Assembly: GCA_025355705.1 (NCBI GenBank)
Contig: JANXZD010000470.1
Span: 1-10,076 of the forward strand
DNA from: Bacteroidota bacterium
GTDB taxonomy: Bacteria > Bacteroidota > Ignavibacteria > UBA10030 > UBA8401
DNA: 10,076 nt
Direction of reading: 5' to 3'
A model generated the notes under the pieces. It saw only the letters and a program-made list of their open reading frames with translations, was not told the origin of the DNA and did no database searches. This document shows positions 1-6,166 of the stretch, one piece after another (position 1 is the first letter of the stretch; every line of letters begins with the position of its first letter). The position numbers were made by a program, and so were the translations under genes.

Positions 1-877
1 GCAGCGCAATATTCTCCTGGTATTTGAACGGCGATAATAATTGTTGTTCCAAATCTGTTGGTTCGTTGAGCATCAATAATGTTTCATCGGCGTGCGAAGC
101 AAAGATTACTTTGTCAAATGATTGTCGTTCGCCATTTTTCAATATTATCGTTGCCGAAGTTTCATTTCTTTCAACACGCGCGACCGGAGATGATGTTTTG
201 ATCTTGTTGCGAAATGATTCGATCATCAACTCACGATATGATTGACTTCCATTCATTACAGTGTACCATTGATGTTGCGTATCCAGTCCAAGAAATCCAT
301 GATTTTTAAAGAATCGAACGAGCGTGTATGTGGGAAAATCGAGCATTGCATCAATTGGTGTAGACCATACCGCAGAGCTCATCGGCACAAGATATTTATA
401 CAGCATATCGTCGCCATATTTTTTTTCATGGACATAGTCGCCAAGCGACATTTCGAAATAGCGTGGATCGTTCAATACTTCCACACATTCCGTGTTGAAT
501 CGTCCTATCTGCCTCAACATTTTGATATACCGTGGATTGAAGATATTCTTCCGCTGCGCAAACAATCCATCCAATCCTGAACCGCAGAACTCCAATCCCG
601 TTGGAACATGTTGAACAGAAAATGACATGGATGTTGTTTTTGTCGGAACGTGTAACTCAGCAAATAATTTTAGAAGATTCGGATAGGTTATATGATTATA
701 CACCATGAAGCCCGTGTCAATGTGAATAGGCGTTCCTTCTTCATCGATTGTCACGGTATTTGTATGTCCGCCGATATAATCATTCTTTTCGAATAACGTT
801 ACATCATATTTCTTATCAAGGAAATATGCGCAGCCCATTCCGGCTATACCGGTTCCAATAATTGCAATTTTTTCCAT
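1..877 (-). CDS. FAD-dependent amine-oxidase-like oxidoreductase (COG2907 type), 3' end beyond window
   Basis: The frame is open from an ATG at 877 to the left edge, giving 292 codons of a family usually a little over 400 residues long, so the C-terminus is missing. The N-terminus is a classic Rossmann dinucleotide fold: IAIIGTGIAG (residues 4-13, GxGxxG), an acidic residue ending the second strand (E30 in LFEK) and GGHTNT at 36-41, as in flavin amine oxidases. The later TGFMVYN and PMSSAVWSTP stretches fit predicted NAD/FAD-binding proteins found beside cyclopropane-fatty-acid synthase genes. Plants carry a similar oxidoreductase fused to a Cfa domain. The ATG lies only 10 bases after the stop of the methyltransferase gene, so the two are almost surely cotranscribed. 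Likely role (inference): oxidation or desaturation of a methylated acyl chain in membrane lipids. The family call is firm; the substrate is unknown. Confidence 0.88.
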   Translation of the reverse strand, partial: MEKIAIIGTGIAGMGCAYFLDKKYDVTLFEKNDYIGGHTNTVTIDEEGTPIHIDTGFMVYNHITYPNLLKLFAELHVPTKTTSMSFSVQHVPTGLEFCGSGLDGLFAQRKNIFNPRYIKMLRQIGRFNTECVEVLNDPRYFEMSLGDYVHEKKYGDDMLYKYLVPMSSAVWSTPIDAMLDFPTYTLVRFFKNHGFLGLDTQHQWYTVMNGSQSYRELMIESFRNKIKTSSPVARVERNETSATIILKNGERQSFDKVIFASHADETLLMLNEPTDLEQQLLSPFKYQENIAL

Positions 878-887
878 TTGATCTTGG

Positions 888-1913
888 CTACCGTTTCTCA
901 AACAGATAATGACTCACGATCCATTCTTCACCATTGTTATAACCCCATAATTCCGCACACGCTATAAAGAAGATTCGCCAATAGGAAATCCATTTTGTCA
1001 CTTGTTCTTCGCCGTATGTTCTCGCAAATATCTTTCGAATCTCCGACTCGTTTCTATCCATATTGGTCAGCCACATCTCACTTGTTTTTCGGTAATGGAA
1101 CCCGGGAACATGCCAATGTTTTTCGATTGCAAAATGTTTGGAAAAATAGAGCAGCAGATCATCACCTGGCATGATGCCGCCGGTAAAAAAATATTTGGAC
1201 ATCCAATCAGTTTCATCCTTCACTTCAAAAAGATAAGAGAACGACTTATGTGTAAAGATGTGAACAAATAATTTCCCTCTGTCGATCAAGAATGTCGAAA
1301 TTTTTTCAAGCAGTTGTTCATAGTTTCGCATATGTTCGAACATTTCAACCGATACAACTCGGTCAAATTTCTTATCGATCGTAAAAGAATTCATATCGGC
1401 AGTGATGATCGTGAGATTGTTCAATCTCCTTTTTTTTGCTTCAGTATCGATGTATTCCTTTTGCGTTTTGGAATTTGAGACACCCGTAATCTTAGCATTT
1501 TGATATTTTTTCGCCATAAATAATGACAACGAACCCCATCCGCACCCAAGTTCGAGAATGTTCATCCCATCGTTCAACTCAGCTCGTTCAGTCGTCAACT
1601 CAAGCATATCTTCTTCGGATTGATCGAATGAAACATCGTCATGTTTCCAATATCCCGAACTATACTTCATATGCTTTCCCATTACGAGTTTGAAGAATTC
1701 GGTGGGAATTTCATAATGCTGTTCATTTGCATCGTGTGTATTTACGGCGATCGGACTCGATTTGAGGAAATCGATAAGCTTCATAAGATGAGCCTGCTGT
1801 TCAAATGCATTTTCTTTTTGTTCATCGCGCAATCGTTGAGCAAGCAATCGACGAATACCAATTCTAATAAGCGCATCGGGGAGAATATTTTTTTCGAGCA
1901 ATAGTGAGATCAT
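888..1913 (-). CDS. SAM-dependent methyltransferase, Cfa superfamily, coclaurine N-methyltransferase-like clade
   Basis: 341 residues. The SAM-binding motif ILELGCGWGS is at 119-128, preceded by the superfamily's HYEIPTEFF (66-74) and YSSGYW (84-89) and followed by VEMFEHMRNY (189-198). It is normally annotated cyclopropane-fatty-acyl-phospholipid synthase. From remembered sequences, the N-terminal IRRLLAQRL region, SNSKTQKEYI (146-155) and the C-terminal GYNNGEEWIVSH (324-335) match plant coclaurine N-methyltransferase and its bacterial relatives better than E. coli Cfa. The Cfa bicarbonate ligands Glu and His seem kept (E193, H218), but the Cfa cysteine 139 position is Ser (S86) and the Tyr317 position looks like Thr (about 283). 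It is probably cytoplasmic or membrane-associated, acting on lipid acyl chains, as the neighbours suggest. A simple Cfa reaction is possible but not assured. The start is the first ATG after a repeat-filled 92-base spacer. Confidence 0.9.
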   Translation of the reverse strand: MISLLLEKNILPDALIRIGIRRLLAQRLRDEQKENAFEQQAHLMKLIDFLKSSPIAVNTHDANEQHYEIPTEFFKLVMGKHMKYSSGYWKHDDVSFDQSEEDMLELTTERAELNDGMNILELGCGWGSLSLFMAKKYQNAKITGVSNSKTQKEYIDTEAKKRRLNNLTIITADMNSFTIDKKFDRVVSVEMFEHMRNYEQLLEKISTFLIDRGKLFVHIFTHKSFSYLFEVKDETDWMSKYFFTGGIMPGDDLLLYFSKHFAIEKHWHVPGFHYRKTSEMWLTNMDRNESEIRKIFARTYGEEQVTKWISYWRIFFIACAELWGYNNGEEWIVSHYLFEKR

Positions 1914-1920
1914 ATTCTTT

Positions 1921-1996
1921 ACAAATAATTTCGCTTCGTTCCATCCACCCGCAGAAGCAGGTTTTTTTGCTTCGCTCAGAATGAAACGTGACAGTA
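1921..1996. repeat. REP-like intergenic repeat between DUF1295 and methyltransferase genes
   Basis: On the minus strand this spacer reads CATTCTGAGCGAAGC (1969-1983), then a small hairpin CCTGC/GCGGG (1948-1961, one G-T pair), then GGAACGAAGCGAAAT (1928-1942). The first part matches the wording of a REP-like repeat (GTCATTCTGAGCGAAGCGAAG) that I recall from intergenic DNA of many bacteria. It fills most of the gap between two genes that otherwise appear to form an operon. Copy number in this genome cannot be seen from one window. Confidence 0.55.
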
Positions 1997-2005
1997 AAGT
2001 GATTA

Positions 2006-2809
2006 TTATTTTTTCTTAAACCAAGGAATAAACGGGCTTGTTGTTCGTTGATATTCTCTATAGAGATCACCTTTAGATGTGATCGCATTTTTTTCGGTCA
2101 ACGGAATTCCGGTAACGCGAAGCAACAGGTATAGCATAATTGCCGGCGCAAATATTGCGATCCACCCTCCATCTGACGATAAAGCAAAGATCAGATACGC
2201 CATCCAGATCAGCCATTCAAAGAAATAATTTGGGTGACGCGAATAATTCCAGAGTCCGACCTGACAGACCTTACACTTGTTCGCAGGATTGTTTTTGAAT
2301 GAATTCAACTGAGCATCTGAAACTGTCTGACCAATAACCGAAACAAACCAAATGCCGATGCCAATATTTTCTAGAAGGGAAATTTGCTGTGATGGATTAT
2401 TGGCAATAACGATGAACTGAACTGTTACCAATGCAATTGCAAATGCTTGGTACTGATAGAAGAGAAAATAACGGAGTGGAATATTCTTTTCCCATTCCTT
2501 TTCGAGCATATCGTAGCGTGCATCGTGATGATGACCAAGCACACGTGTAAAAAGTAAATATGATCCAAGGCGGATTCCCCAGATCGCAGCCATTGTTCCG
2601 ATGATAATCCTTCTCGTTATGTCACCATTACCGAGATACGCGTAGAACATTGTGATGAATGCAAGACCGAATCCCCATCCCGCGTCAACGATCATCGGTT
2701 TATTAGTTGCACGATAAATGAGCCAGAAAATGCACATCATCAAAAAGACAAGTACATATCCGTAGAACGATGTTTGTAATATATATTCCATAATTTTTGT
2801 ATTTGTCAT
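2006..2809 (-). CDS. DUF1295 membrane protein (steroid 5-alpha-reductase / PEMT-like fold)
   Basis: 267 residues from the ATG at 2809. Hydrophobic segments lie at about 13-32, 44-60, 67-87, 115-137, 148-161, 196-212 and 215-231, so this is an inner-membrane protein. DUF1295 marks are VDAGWGFG (41-48), GLWNYSRHPNYFFEW (185-199), which resembles the cofactor-binding signature of steroid 5-alpha reductases and phospholipid/isoprenylcysteine methyltransferases, and the terminal YQRTTSPFIPWF (253-264). An in-frame ATG at 2845 would add 12 residues, but these come from the REP-like element, so I reject it. An ATG at 2791 (MEYIL) is also plausible, because even the 2809 ATG sits in the CAATGACA end of that element. 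DUF1295 genes are often found with cfa-type methyltransferases and COG2907 oxidoreductases. The likely role is reduction or modification of a lipid acyl or polyprenyl group; the reaction is unknown. Confidence 0.88.
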   Translation of the reverse strand: MTNTKIMEYILQTSFYGYVLVFLMMCIFWLIYRATNKPMIVDAGWGFGLAFITMFYAYLGNGDITRRIIIGTMAAIWGIRLGSYLLFTRVLGHHHDARYDMLEKEWEKNIPLRYFLFYQYQAFAIALVTVQFIVIANNPSQQISLLENIGIGIWFVSVIGQTVSDAQLNSFKNNPANKCKVCQVGLWNYSRHPNYFFEWLIWMAYLIFALSSDGGWIAIFAPAIMLYLLLRVTGIPLTEKNAITSKGDLYREYQRTTSPFIPWFKKK

Positions 2810-2924
2810 TGTGGGGAGCTTGCCTGGACGAAGCCGATGCTTCATTTCGGCAAAGACAGGCGAAGCAATCTTTTTTTCGATTCAATATTGCATCAGCAAA
2901 AAAAAACGCTTCGCAATAACTATG
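2804..2924. repeat. REP/MITE-like palindromic element filling the DUF1475-DUF1295 spacer
   Basis: On the minus strand the element opens with GTTATTGCGAAGCG and closes with GGGGAGC-type sequence complementary in part, ending CCCCACAATGACA, so its ends form imperfect inverted repeats. Inside are a 7-bp perfect inverted repeat (gcgaagc 2860-2866, gcttcgc 2908-2914) with T7 (2871-2877) facing A9 (2898-2906), and a second arm pair around GCCTGTCTTTGCCGAA and CATCGGCTTCGTCCAGGC. The wording (GATTGCTTCGCCTGTC, CAATGACA) matches widespread REP-like repeats I recall from other bacterial genomes. It occupies the whole gap, touching the stop codon of the upstream gene and the likely start of the downstream one. 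The hairpin could also weaken readthrough. Confidence 0.6.
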
Positions 2925-3252
2925 ATTTTTTAAATAAAACTTTTTCTAATGTTTCGCCCGGTTTCAATGTGAAGAGTTGAAGAAGAACATACCCTGTCAC
3001 TGCAATACTGCCTAAAGTGATAAATAATACTGTCCACCATAATTTTACAACGATGTTTGACTCTTTGTAATAGACCCATACTAAAAGGACAAAGATATTT
3101 GCATAAAAATCCCACAACGTTGCTTGCATCCAAGGAATGGTCTTTAAATAATTCCATTCCGCAAATAGACTACTTTGGAAACTCGTACTTATGACAATGT
3201 ACGTTACCCAAACCAAGACAGCGGCAAATATAAGAATCAGAATGTTTTTCAT
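2920..3252 (-). CDS. Small DUF1475-like membrane protein
   Basis: 110 residues with three hydrophobic segments at about 3-22, 51-62 and 72-94 and a short charged C-terminus ending in FKKS. The central WMQATLWDFYANI (41-53) followed by LLVWVYYKES resembles the aromatic 'TLWDFY...W..YKE' core I associate with DUF1475, a family of unknown function in bacteria and plants. The start is well supported: AAAGGA (3259-3264) lies six bases ahead of the ATG. The gene follows the terminator of the desaturase and should have its own promoter in 3253-3313; TTGAAC (3299-3304 on the minus strand) is a possible -35 but no convincing -10 was found. It leads into DUF1295, the methyltransferase and the oxidoreductase, so a supporting role in lipid modification is a guess by association. 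Confidence 0.82.
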   Translation of the reverse strand: MKNILILIFAAVLVWVTYIVISTSFQSSLFAEWNYLKTIPWMQATLWDFYANIFVLLVWVYYKESNIVVKLWWTVLFITLGSIAVTGYVLLQLFTLKPGETLEKVLFKKS

Positions 3253-3313
3253 GGTTTTTCCTTTAATAATAACCTGATAACGCTATTACGATGTAAAAAG
3301 TTCAATTATCTAA

Positions 3314-3350
3314 AACAAAAATCCCTGATCTTTGATCAGGGATTTTTGTT
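3314..3350 (-). terminator. Intrinsic terminator of the desaturase gene
   Basis: A perfect 17-bp inverted repeat (3314-3330 and 3334-3350) with a 3-base loop begins three bases after the desaturase stop codon. On the minus strand the stem core is CCCTGATC/GATCAGGG and the descending arm ends in TTTTTGTTTT, a normal Rho-independent shape. The flanks are symmetric, so it could also act on plus-strand transcripts, but no plus-strand gene ends here. Confidence 0.85.
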
Positions 3351-3352
3351 CT

Positions 3353-4093
3353 TTAGTTGTTTGAAGTTCGTGTAAATTTAATAATCTTCATCCATTCCAG
3401 CAGTTTCATTAACGGATAAGTCGGATCGAACTCGAACCATCTTTTTGCAAAATTTGCGCTATTGGGAAACCGATGGTGATTGTTCTGAAATAACTCTCCG
3501 AATGTGACAAAATCCAACGGAAGCGTATTTTTGGATTGGTCGCCGGTATCCTTATAATTTACATATCCAAGTTTATGACCGAACCAATTCACAATTCCGC
3601 CATGGATCGGTCCCATCACAAAATGGATCGGCAATAACAGGAACATCCACCATTCCGTTGCGAAGAAAATATAAAAAAGAACATACACAAAACCCCAGAG
3701 TATTCTTGGAGTCCACCAGCTTGAAAGTGTATCAAGCCATTTCCACTCCGGAACATCTTTCTCAAAATTCTTCGGTGAATCAACTTTTCTGAGCAGGATA
3801 TCGAGATAGATGTCTTTCGTTTTCATCATCATTTGGAACATGCTTTTAAAGTAATGCGGCGAATGCGGATCTTTTTCCGTATCGCTGTATGCGTGATGCA
3901 TTCGATGCATAATTGCATAGGCGCGCGGATTTAAAAATGATGAACCTTGTGTAATGAATGTGAACACATAAAAGAACCGTTCCCAAAATTTATTCATTGT
4001 GAACATTTTATGTGCAGAATAGCGATGGAGAAAAAATGTTTGACTGAATAACGAAAGGAACCAATGTCCGAAAAAGAAGATCGCTATCGGCAT
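3353..4093 (-). CDS. Membrane fatty-acid (acyl-CoA type) desaturase
   Basis: 246 residues. It has the three histidine boxes that hold the di-iron centre: HRYSAH (23-28, HxxxxH), HRMHH (63-67, HxxHH) and QNNHH (203-207, QxxHH), plus the supporting GHKLGYVN region before the third box. Hydrophobic stretches at about 3-22, 37-54 and 131-160 suggest a membrane protein. The short N-terminus, with the first box at residue 23, is usual for the compact Bacteroidota form, so it is not a truncation. It should introduce a double bond into acyl chains using oxygen and an electron donor not coded here. It heads the lipid block but is separated from the following genes by a strong terminator, so it is probably its own transcript. 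No clear Shine-Dalgarno precedes the ATG. The regiospecificity cannot be read from the sequence. Confidence 0.92.
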   Translation of the reverse strand: MPIAIFFFGHWFLSLFSQTFFLHRYSAHKMFTMNKFWERFFYVFTFITQGSSFLNPRAYAIMHRMHHAYSDTEKDPHSPHYFKSMFQMMMKTKDIYLDILLRKVDSPKNFEKDVPEWKWLDTLSSWWTPRILWGFVYVLFYIFFATEWWMFLLLPIHFVMGPIHGGIVNWFGHKLGYVNYKDTGDQSKNTLPLDFVTFGELFQNNHHRFPNSANFAKRWFEFDPTYPLMKLLEWMKIIKFTRTSNN

Positions 4094-4251
4094 AAATTAT
4101 TTGGGGTTTTAATGAGACAACAATTGGGTTTAAATGTACACTCTAATTATCCATTCTGCAAGAACAGCAATAAATATTTTCTATAAATAACGAGGATATT
4201 TCTCTGTCGGATTTGTATATTATCTCATCATACAATCATTTTGGAGAATCC
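4094..4251. other. Divergent intergenic region between desaturase and M1 peptidase
   Basis: The 158 bases between two divergent starts must hold promoters for both genes. The best plus-strand candidate is a TATAAA box at 4182-4187, about 65 bases ahead of the peptidase ATG, but no good -35 partner or Bacteroidota TAnnTTTG box lies at the right place. No operator-like inverted repeat stands out. Confidence 0.4.
4243..4247 (+). promoter_or_regulatory. Ribosome binding site fixing the M1 peptidase start
   Basis: GGAGA lies four bases ahead of the ATG at 4252. It favours this ATG over an in-frame TTG at 4213, which would put 13 residues in front of the signal peptide and has no comparable site. 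Confidence 0.6.
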
Positions 4252-6105
4252 ATGAAATTATTCCTCTATTATTTAATCATCATCTTTATGATCACAACAT
4301 TCGCTGCATATGGACAGAAAAATAATAACCGGGCTGATGTTCACTCGTTTGGAAATTCTGATGAGATTACAATCAAACATCTCACTTTGGATTTATCTGT
4401 CAATTTTGGAACTAAAATACTTTCCGGAAGTGCTGTTCTAACTCTCGACCATAAAAAGAAAACCAACAAAATTGTCGTCGACACTCGTGACCTTTCGATT
4501 GAAAAAGTTACATTGGATGAGAAAGAAACTCCGACATCATTCGCACTGGGAGAAGAAGTAAAATTCCTCGGCAAAGCACTTACCGTTGCAATCACTCAAA
4601 AGACAAAATCTGTAAAGATCTATTATAGTACATCGCCTAACGCCGGCGCATTACAATGGCTGGAACCTTCTCAAACTTCGGGGAAAGAAAAACCATTCTT
4701 GTTCACGCAGTCTGAAGCAATTCTAGCCCGGACATGGGTTCCTTGTATGGATGGTCCCGGAGTTCGAATGACATATTCTGCAACAATTCACACCCGCCCA
4801 GATCTTGTTGCCGTGATGAGTGCATCTGGAAATGCCGGGACAAAAACTGCGGATGGAATTTATTCTTTCGAAATGAAACAACCGATTCCATCGTACTTGT
4901 TAGCACTTGCAGTTGGCGATCTGCAATTTCGTTCGTTGGGTAATCGCAGCGGTGTGTATGCAGAACCAAGCATGATAGAAAAGTCTGCAAATGAATTTGT
5001 TGATATAGAAAAAATGATCTCCGCCGCCGAAGAATTGTATGGACCGTACCGTTGGGAACGATATGATCTACTCGTCCTCCCACCAAGTTTTCCGTTTGGC
5101 GGAATGGAGAATCCGCGGTTAACATTTGCTACACCGACAATTCTTGCGGGCGACCGCTCACTGGTTGCGCTGGTTGCACACGAACTCGCTCATTCGTGGT
5201 CCGGAAATCTTGTAACGAATGCGACTTGGAATGATTTCTGGCTGAATGAAGGTTTCACCGTATATTTTGAACATCGGATTATGGAGAAAGTATACGGACG
5301 TAATTATTCCGAAATGCTTTCCGTTCTTACTCTTAAAGACTTAAAAGAAGAAATTCAGTCAATCGGCGCGACCAGTAATGATACTAAATTAAAACTCGAT
5401 CTTATCAATCGCGATCCGGATGATGGAATGACCAATATTGCATACAACAAAGGATATTTTTTCCTTCGATTATGTGAAGAGACGTTCGGACGTGAACAAT
5501 GGGATGTTTTTTTAAATAAATATTTTGATGAAAATGCATTCACAACAATGACAACAGAAATATTTCTTGATAAATTGAACACACATTTCAAGATCAAAGA
5601 AAATTCATCTCTTACCAACAAACTGAATATCGCGGCTTGGGTCTATGGTCCGGGATTACCGGAAAACTATCCAAAACCACAATCAATTGAATTTGAGAAA
5701 GTCACTGCACAGGTGAATGTATTTTTAGATGGTACACAAGCATCAAAATTAAACACGCAGGACTGGACAACGCATCACTGGCTCTATTTCCTCCGCAATC
5801 TTCCCGATACAGTACGACTAGAAAAAGTGATCGAACTAGATTATGCGTTCAATTTTACTCGTTCAGGAAATTCTGAGATCTTGTGTGAATGGTTTCAGCG
5901 ATGCATTAAAGTGAACTACGAAACAGCGTTCGGTCCGATGCGCAATTATTTAATGAATGTGGGGCGGCGGAAACTGATCAAACCATTGTACACCGAACTT
6001 GCAAAAACTCCCGCTGGAAAAACATGGGCACAGGAAGTGTATGCAAAAGCTCGTCCCGGGTATCATTCGGTAACCTATAATACGATCGATGGAATTTTAA
6101 AGTAG
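4252..6105 (+). CDS. Exported M1 metallo-aminopeptidase, leukotriene A4 hydrolase-like
   Basis: 617 residues, close to the 611 of human LTA4H. A signal peptide (MKLFLYYLIIIFMITTFAAYG, cleavage near 21) directs it out of the cytoplasm; there is no lipobox or T9SS tail, so a periplasmic location is likely. The N-terminal beta domain has QSEAILARTW (153-162). The catalytic domain has the substrate N-terminus-binding GGMEN (283-287), the zinc site HELAH (310-314) with E333 eighteen residues later in LNEGF, and the proton-donor tyrosine Y398 in IAYNKG. The C-terminal helical domain contains YGPGLPENYP and GRRK (571-574), matching the LTA4H Arg563/Lys565 pair that binds the substrate carboxylate. 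LTA4H Asp375 corresponds to D390, but Tyr378 corresponds to M393 (alignment from memory). The expected activity is removal of N-terminal residues from small peptides, probably for nutrition. Epoxide hydrolase activity is not implied. Confidence 0.95.
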   Translation: MKLFLYYLIIIFMITTFAAYGQKNNNRADVHSFGNSDEITIKHLTLDLSVNFGTKILSGSAVLTLDHKKKTNKIVVDTRDLSIEKVTLDEKETPTSFALGEEVKFLGKALTVAITQKTKSVKIYYSTSPNAGALQWLEPSQTSGKEKPFLFTQSEAILARTWVPCMDGPGVRMTYSATIHTRPDLVAVMSASGNAGTKTADGIYSFEMKQPIPSYLLALAVGDLQFRSLGNRSGVYAEPSMIEKSANEFVDIEKMISAAEELYGPYRWERYDLLVLPPSFPFGGMENPRLTFATPTILAGDRSLVALVAHELAHSWSGNLVTNATWNDFWLNEGFTVYFEHRIMEKVYGRNYSEMLSVLTLKDLKEEIQSIGATSNDTKLKLDLINRDPDDGMTNIAYNKGYFFLRLCEETFGREQWDVFLNKYFDENAFTTMTTEIFLDKLNTHFKIKENSSLTNKLNIAAWVYGPGLPENYPKPQSIEFEKVTAQVNVFLDGTQASKLNTQDWTTHHWLYFLRNLPDTVRLEKVIELDYAFNFTRSGNSEILCEWFQRCIKVNYETAFGPMRNYLMNVGRRKLIKPLYTELAKTPAGKTWAQEVYAKARPGYHSVTYNTIDGILK

Positions 6106-6121
6106 CTTGTCAAGCCACGAT

Positions 6122-6152
6122 GATGTAGTCCACCTTTAAGGTGGGCTACATC
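6122..6152 (+). repeat. Hairpin after the M1 peptidase gene (REP-like, possible weak terminator)
   Basis: Arms GATGTAGTCCACC (6122-6134) and GGTGGGCTACATC (6140-6152) pair over 13 bases with one G-T pair and a 5-base loop. It lies 16 bases after the peptidase stop and 14 before the next ATG. The T content downstream is poor (tataaacttttct), so termination would be weak. The CCACCTTTAAGGTGGG core resembles an intergenic repeat I have seen in other genomes, so it may be a REP copy that lowers readthrough into the next gene. Confidence 0.65.
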
Positions 6153-6166
6153 TATAAACTTTTCTA

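Noticed and set aside
242..580. Plus-strand 112-codon open frame within the left end
   Set aside because: It is opposite the FAD oxidoreductase, whose minus-strand frame gives a clear Rossmann fold and continues to the edge.
1864..2088. Minus-strand 74-codon open frame spanning the DUF1295-methyltransferase gap
   Set aside because: It overlaps both real genes out of frame and its middle is translated REP-like repeat.
2810..2845. Extension of the DUF1295 protein to the upstream ATG at 2845
   Set aside because: The extra 12 residues (MKHRLRPGKLPT) are encoded by the REP-like element and have no ribosome binding site or membrane-protein character.
2860..2914. Hairpin gcgaagc/gcttcgc with T and A runs as a true intrinsic terminator for DUF1475
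   Set aside because: The stem is interrupted, the loop is long and it is part of a repeat element; partial attenuation is possible but a full terminator is not supported.
4213..4251. TTG start adding 13 residues to the M1 peptidase
   Set aside because: The ATG at 4252 has a GGAGA site and begins directly with a normal signal peptide.
4703..5125. 140-codon open frame on the minus strand opposite the M1 peptidase
   Set aside because: It lies wholly within the strongly supported peptidase gene and its translation shows no recognisable domain; an antisense shadow.
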